A stretch of DNA of 64,000 nucleotides from an uncultured Eubacterium sp. Its GTDB lineage: Bacteria > Bacillota > Clostridia > Lachnospirales > Lachnospiraceae. Below the pieces are notes generated by a model that was not told the origin of the DNA, did not search any database, and saw nothing but the letters and a program-made list of their open reading frames with translations. The translations under genes and the position numbers were made by a program. The stretch spans positions 1-64,000 of the forward strand of contig CAJTXO010000013.1 of assembly GCA_910583555.1 (NCBI GenBank). Reading direction: 5' to 3'. Below are positions 60,277-64,000 of the stretch, one piece after another. The stretch's first letter is position 1; each line of letters opens with the position of its first letter.

Positions 60277-60766
60277 ACTTATTGTTTTATATACGTTGAA
60301 CCGCATCGCGTCGCCGCTTACGCTCGGATTTGTGGCGGATTATATGATCGATCGCGGATACACCAATTATTTTAACGTGCAGAACGCGTTTGCCGAGCTG
60401 ATGGATGAGGAACTGATCGACTGCGCGCAGACGTATAACACCTCGTATTATACGATCACGGAAGCCGGGCGTGAAACACTGGAACTGTTTTACACGAGCC
60501 TGTCCTACGAAATACGGGCGGAGATTGACGAGTATCTGCGCGAAAAGAATTATCAGATCATTGAGCGCACGGCGATCGTCAGCGATTATGCGCGCCGCAG
60601 TAATGGGGACTATGTGGCTTCCTGTATGCTGTTTGAAAAAAATGAGGTGCTGTTCCAGATCGATATTGCGGTTCCCTCTGAGGAAGACGCGGTGAAAATA
60701 TGCAATAACTGGCGGAGCGAAAGCAGTAAATTGTATTCCGCGGTCGTGACAACTCTGCTGAAATGA
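60245..60766 (+). CDS. DUF4364 family protein
   Basis: A 173-residue protein. The N-terminal ~75 residues (YKLIVLYTLNRIASPLTLGF, FAELMDEELIDCAQ, YYTITEAGRETLELFY) look like a PadR/winged-helix fold. The C-terminal half is an alpha/beta domain of the DUF4364 family, widespread in Lachnospiraceae. It is probably a DNA-binding regulator, but its targets are unknown. AAAGGAA precedes ATG 60245, which lies inside the end of the radical SAM gene. A weak hairpin with a T7 run follows the stop (about 60778-60799). Confidence 0.82.
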   Translation: MSMKEAITIYKLIVLYTLNRIASPLTLGFVADYMIDRGYTNYFNVQNAFAELMDEELIDCAQTYNTSYYTITEAGRETLELFYTSLSYEIRAEIDEYLREKNYQIIERTAIVSDYARRSNGDYVASCMLFEKNEVLFQIDIAVPSEEDAVKICNNWRSESSKLYSAVVTTLLK

Positions 60767-60786
60767 GAGGAAACGGCAAAAAACAC

Positions 60787-60814
60787 TTGTGCTTTTTTTG
60801 TAAAATGGTACAAT
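60787..60814 (+). promoter_or_regulatory. Promoter upstream of the structured leader
   Basis: TTGTGC (60787-60792), a 16-base spacer and TACAAT (60809-60814). A transcript from here would carry the inverted-repeat element below as a leader of about 265 bases before the pyrophosphorylase start. Confidence 0.55.
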
Positions 60815-60820
60815 AGATAA

Positions 60821-60993
60821 TATGATGCCAGGGTCAAAAGGTCGAAATGCCGTTCATGCTTGCATGATAAGGCATTTGACCTTGGGACCCGCCAAACATG
60901 AGAAAGAAGCGATTTACGTAGTAAATCAGCGGATTTCGAATGTTTGAAGGATTGCGGGAGTTGTGAAACAACGGAGCAATCCGCGGCATCATA
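60821..60993 (+). repeat. Structured 173-bp element with terminal inverted repeats
   Basis: TATGATGCC (60821-60829) and GGCATCATA (60985-60993) are perfect 9-bp terminal inverted repeats. Inside lie four further pairings: an imperfect long hairpin from GGGTC (60831) to GACCC (60890) around CATGCTTGCATG; AAACAT/ATGTTT enclosing GATTTAC-GTA-GTAAATC (60911-60927); and GGATTGC/GCAATCC enclosing GTTGT-GAA-ACAAC (60949-60982). No coding content. It resembles a small non-autonomous repeat (MITE/REP-like) or a structured leader RNA. Confidence 0.65.
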
Positions 60994-61087
60994 ATATATG
61001 CAGAACGAATCGTTCGTAAATATGGAAAGAAATCAGCTGCGGAAAGAAAGAGCCAGATATTTTTTCTGCGCAGAAATGAGGGAAAAC

Positions 61088-62314
61088 ATGACATTTGAAC
61101 AGGCGAGAGCAAAGCTTTCGGAAGCCGGGCAGGAACATTTGCTGCGGTACTATGACGAGTTAAACGAGGAACAAAAAGAGAAGCTGCTGTGCCAGATCGA
61201 GCAGTTGGACATGGAACTGCCCGGGATGGTAGAACACGGAGTGGCGGAGGCAGAGAGAGGGAAACTTGCCCCGCTCGGAGCGGTCACGCTGGAGGAGATC
61301 GCTGAAAAACGCGAGAGCTACGAAAAGCTGGGCATACAGGCGATACAGAGCTGCAAGATAGGCGCCGTGCTGCTGGCCGGGGGCCAGGGGACGAGGCTCG
61401 GACTGGAAGGCCCGAAAGGAATGCTGAATATCGGAGTGAACAAAGAAATCTTTTTGTTTGAACGTCTGATCGGAAATCTGATGGAGGTCGTGGAGAAGAC
61501 CGGAGCATGGATCCCCCTGTTTATTATGACGAGTGAAAAAAATAATGATGACACGGTATCCTTTTTTAAGGAAAAAAATTATTTCGGCTATGATCCGCGT
61601 TACGTGTTCTTTTTCGTCCAGCAGATGGCGCCGTCTGTCAGCTATGAGGGAAAATTTTATATGGAGGAGAAATATAAGGTTTCCACTTCGCCGAACGGAA
61701 ACGGCGGCTGGTTTATCTCTCTCGTGCGTGCGGGACTGTTGGATAAAGTGCGCGAACTGGGCGTTGAGTGGCTGAATGTGTTCGCCGTGGACAATGTTCT
61801 TCAGAAGATTGCGGATCCGGTATTCGTAGGGGCCGTGCTGGAACACGGGTGCGTCTGCGGGGCAAAGGTCGTGGCAAAGGCGGACCCGCATGAGAAGGTC
61901 GGCGTGCTGTGTCTGGAAGACGGTAAGCCGTCAATTGTAGAATACTATGAAATGACGGACGAGATCATCCATTCGCGGGATGAGTCAGGGAAACTGCTCT
62001 ACAATTACGGCGTGATCCTGAACTATCTGTTCCAGGTTGATACACTGGTAAAAATCGTGGACCAGAATCTTCCGCTTCACGTAGTAGAGAAAAAGATTCC
62101 CTATATCAACGAGGATGGCGAATATGTAAAACCAGAGCAGCCAAATGGTTACAAATTTGAAACACTTGTGCTCGATATGATACATATGATGGATAACTGC
62201 CTGTCTTTTGAGGTGGAACGGGATAGAGAGTTCGCGCCGATCAAGAATGCGACAGGTGTAGATTCGCTGGAAAGCGCGAGAAATCTTATGAAAAAAAATG
62301 GAATATCATTTTAG
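61088..62314 (+). CDS. UDPGP type 1 family uridylyltransferase
   Basis: A 408-residue nucleotidyltransferase that makes UDP-sugars from UTP and a sugar 1-phosphate. AVLLAGGQGTRLGLEGPKGM is the nucleotide-binding loop; also present are FIMTSEKNNDDTVSFFKEKN, PNGNGGWFISLVRAGLLDK and VFAVDNVLQKIADP. The family includes UDP-N-acetylglucosamine/galactosamine and UDP-glucose pyrophosphorylases, and the sequence does not separate these with certainty. ATG 61088 is preferred because GAGGGA lies just before it. In-frame ATGs at 60998 and 61076 would add residues encoded next to the structured element. It is 18 bases before rho. Confidence 0.88.
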   Translation: MTFEQARAKLSEAGQEHLLRYYDELNEEQKEKLLCQIEQLDMELPGMVEHGVAEAERGKLAPLGAVTLEEIAEKRESYEKLGIQAIQSCKIGAVLLAGGQGTRLGLEGPKGMLNIGVNKEIFLFERLIGNLMEVVEKTGAWIPLFIMTSEKNNDDTVSFFKEKNYFGYDPRYVFFFVQQMAPSVSYEGKFYMEEKYKVSTSPNGNGGWFISLVRAGLLDKVRELGVEWLNVFAVDNVLQKIADPVFVGAVLEHGCVCGAKVVAKADPHEKVGVLCLEDGKPSIVEYYEMTDEIIHSRDESGKLLYNYGVILNYLFQVDTLVKIVDQNLPLHVVEKKIPYINEDGEYVKPEQPNGYKFETLVLDMIHMMDNCLSFEVERDREFAPIKNATGVDSLESARNLMKKNGISF

Positions 62315-62332
62315 GAGAGAAAGGAAAATGGA

Positions 62333-64000
62333 ATGAATTTACAAAAAATGTCTTTAAAGGAACTTCGGGAATTGGCTAAGGAGAAAGGGATTTCCGGTGT
62401 GTCCGGTTTGCGGAAAGCGGATCTTTTGCTTGAGATTGAAAAACATATGAGTGCGGGGACGCAGGCAGAGGCAATGAATAGGAGCACAACGCCAGAGACA
62501 AAACCAAAAGCAGAGCAAAATGCAGAGTTTAGCGCGGAACATAAGGTGGCACCTAAGGCGGAGCCAAAGGCAGAGTCTAAAACAGAGCATAAAACAGAGC
62601 ATAGAGCAGACCGGCCGGTCCGCGCGGCGAATGGCGCGGATGCAGGCGGGGCAAACGGGGGAAATCCGCAGGGAGTGAGGCCGAGACAAAAAAATGACGG
62701 CAGCAGGCAGACGTACACGTATGTCCCGAATCACGATGACAGGTATCATGCGAGGCAGCAGGGAGCTACGGGATATAATCGCTATGAAAACAGGCAGAAC
62801 ATGTCGCCGGAAACGCAGCAGAACCGTCAGTCAGAAACGCAGATGTACCGCCAGTCAGAGCCGCAGCCGTACCGCCAGCAGGGAGGAACGGGTCAGGGCC
62901 GCTATGAGAACAGGCAGGAAACACGGCCGAACATCGTGGCGGAGCCGCCGGTATACCGCTCGTTGGATGAGGTGGAGAAGGCAGGCCTGATCACGATCGC
63001 GAAGGACCGGCATGTGACTGACGTCCACCCGACCGAGGTGAAAGAGCTGGACAGCGGGATTACGAAAAAAGGTATTTTGGAAGTAATGTCCGAGGGATAT
63101 GGTTTTATCCGCTGTGACAATTTTCTGCCCGGTGAAAATGACGTCTATGTATCACCGGCGTTTCTCCGGCGGTTTGGTCTTCGCACCGGAGACATTATCG
63201 AGGGAAATCTCCGTGTCAAGACACAGAATGAGAAATTCAGCGCACTTCTTTATATGAAACGGGTCAATGAACGCAAGGTCACGTATTTGGCCCATCGCAA
63301 TAAATTTGAAGATCTCACACCTATTTTTCCGAATGAGAGAATTCACTTAGAAACTCCAAATGCCGGCGTGTCTATGAGAATGCTCGATCTTATTTCCCCC
63401 ATCGGGAAAGGACAGCGCGGCATGATCGTTTCCCAGCCGAAAACCGGAAAGACGACTTTGTTGAAGCAGGTTGCCAGCGCTATTACGAAAAATTATCCGA
63501 AAATGCACCTTTTGATCCTGCTGATCGATGAGCGTCCCGAGGAGGTAACGGACATCAAGGAGTCCATCGAGGGGGAGCGCGTGGATGTGATCTACTCGAC
63601 GTTTGATGAACTTCCGGAAAACCACCGCAGGGTGTCGGAAATGGTGATCGAGCGCGCCAAACGCCTGGTCGAGGGGGGAGACGACGTGGTCGTGCTTTTG
63701 GACAGCATTACCAGGCTGGCAAGGGCGTACAACCTGACTGTGACGCCGAGCGGCCGCACACTTTCCGGCGGTCTGGATCCAGCGGCGCTCCACATGCCGA
63801 AACGGTTTTTCGGCGCGGCGCGAAATATGCGGGAGGGCGGCAGCCTTACGATCCTCGCGACGGCGCTCGTCGATACGGGAAGCCGCATGGATGATGTGGT
63901 GTTCGAGGAATTTAAGGGAACAGGAAACATGGAGCTCGTACTTGACAGGCATCTCTCGGAAAAACGTGTATTCCCCGCGATCGATATACAGAAATCCAGC
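62333..64000 (+). CDS. rho: Transcription termination factor Rho (3' end outside window)
   Basis: The first 556 codons of Rho; the frame is open at the right edge. Residues 1-40 form the Rho_N helical domain (LKELRELAKEKGISGVSGLR). About 41-200 is low-complexity: Glu/Lys/Ala-rich, then Gln/Asn/Arg/Tyr-rich, with no fold expected. The cold-shock RNA-binding domain begins near 245 (EVMSEGYGFIRC). The ATPase has VSQPKTGKTTLLKQ near 366-379, LIDERPEEVTD, VVLLDSITRLARAYN and GTGNMELVLDR. Only the last few dozen residues should be missing. The long disordered insertion makes it much bigger than the 419-residue E. coli protein; such insertions occur in some Clostridia. It follows the pyrophosphorylase by 18 bases. 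Confidence 0.95.
   Translation, partial: MNLQKMSLKELRELAKEKGISGVSGLRKADLLLEIEKHMSAGTQAEAMNRSTTPETKPKAEQNAEFSAEHKVAPKAEPKAESKTEHKTEHRADRPVRAANGADAGGANGGNPQGVRPRQKNDGSRQTYTYVPNHDDRYHARQQGATGYNRYENRQNMSPETQQNRQSETQMYRQSEPQPYRQQGGTGQGRYENRQETRPNIVAEPPVYRSLDEVEKAGLITIAKDRHVTDVHPTEVKELDSGITKKGILEVMSEGYGFIRCDNFLPGENDVYVSPAFLRRFGLRTGDIIEGNLRVKTQNEKFSALLYMKRVNERKVTYLAHRNKFEDLTPIFPNERIHLETPNAGVSMRMLDLISPIGKGQRGMIVSQPKTGKTTLLKQVASAITKNYPKMHLLILLIDERPEEVTDIKESIEGERVDVIYSTFDELPENHRRVSEMVIERAKRLVEGGDDVVVLLDSITRLARAYNLTVTPSGRTLSGGLDPAALHMPKRFFGAARNMREGGSLTILATALVDTGSRMDDVVFEEFKGTGNMELVLDRHLSEKRVFPAIDIQKSS

Noticed and set aside
61160..61891. 243-codon open frame antisense to the UDP-sugar pyrophosphorylase
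   Set aside because: The plus strand has the nucleotidyltransferase loop and family motifs; no independent support exists for the minus strand.

Overview
The window looks like a chromosomal segment of an anaerobic, low- to mid-GC Firmicute, most likely class Clostridia and family Lachnospiraceae. This rests on gene content (a COG3044-type ABC-class ATPase, a DUF4364 protein, a UDPGP type 1 nucleotidyltransferase, Gram-positive CDP-glycerol genes, an LCP protein, abundant chemoreceptors and HD-GYP regulators) and on strong GGAGG ribosome binding sites. No rRNA, tRNA, CRISPR array or complete insertion sequence was seen.

Layout. 1-3.7 kb: an AT-rich FRG-domain gene that may be cut by the left edge, an orphan glucose-1-phosphate cytidylyltransferase and a small XRE regulator. 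3.8-15.7 kb: a same-strand signalling block with an Hpt protein, two HD-GYP response regulators, a PAS histidine kinase, a third HD-GYP regulator with substituted metal ligands, then cheR-cheB-cheY-cheA-cheW and a chemoreceptor. Together these could link c-di-GMP turnover to chemotaxis. 15.8-17.6 kb: the ABC-class ATPase.

17.7-28.8 kb is mostly on the minus strand: an amino-acid-type ABC importer preceded by a broken chemoreceptor gene, a DUF4349 lipoprotein, and an MBOAT acyltransferase with two SGNH-like partner proteins (probable O-acylation of an exported glycan), then a biotin-dependent carboxyltransferase. A plus-strand kinase-like ATPase with no phospho-accepting histidine (21.3-22.5 kb) interrupts this run.

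29.1-46.3 kb is a long plus-strand cell-surface glycopolymer cluster: TagGH-like exporter, CDP-glycerol synthesis (TagD), a glycerophosphotransferase, an LCP ligase, a DegT-type aminotransferase, a phosphoglycosyl transferase, an O-antigen-ligase/polymerase-like protein, a GT2 protein fused to a degenerate glycerophosphotransferase-like half, a YfhO-type membrane protein, and a heterodimeric ABC exporter. Together they could build, decorate, export and anchor a glycerol-phosphate-containing wall polymer.

46.3-64 kb is mixed: araD, an unknown protein, a frameshifted AlbA_2-type regulator with an A7 tract, a Cache chemoreceptor, a PD-(D/E)XK transposase-like nuclease, an antitoxin remnant, a glycoside hydrolase, metY, a zinc-ribbon protein, malic enzyme, a radical SAM protein, DUF4364, a transcribed structured element with terminal inverted repeats, a UDP-sugar pyrophosphorylase, and the first 556 codons of rho, which runs off the right edge.
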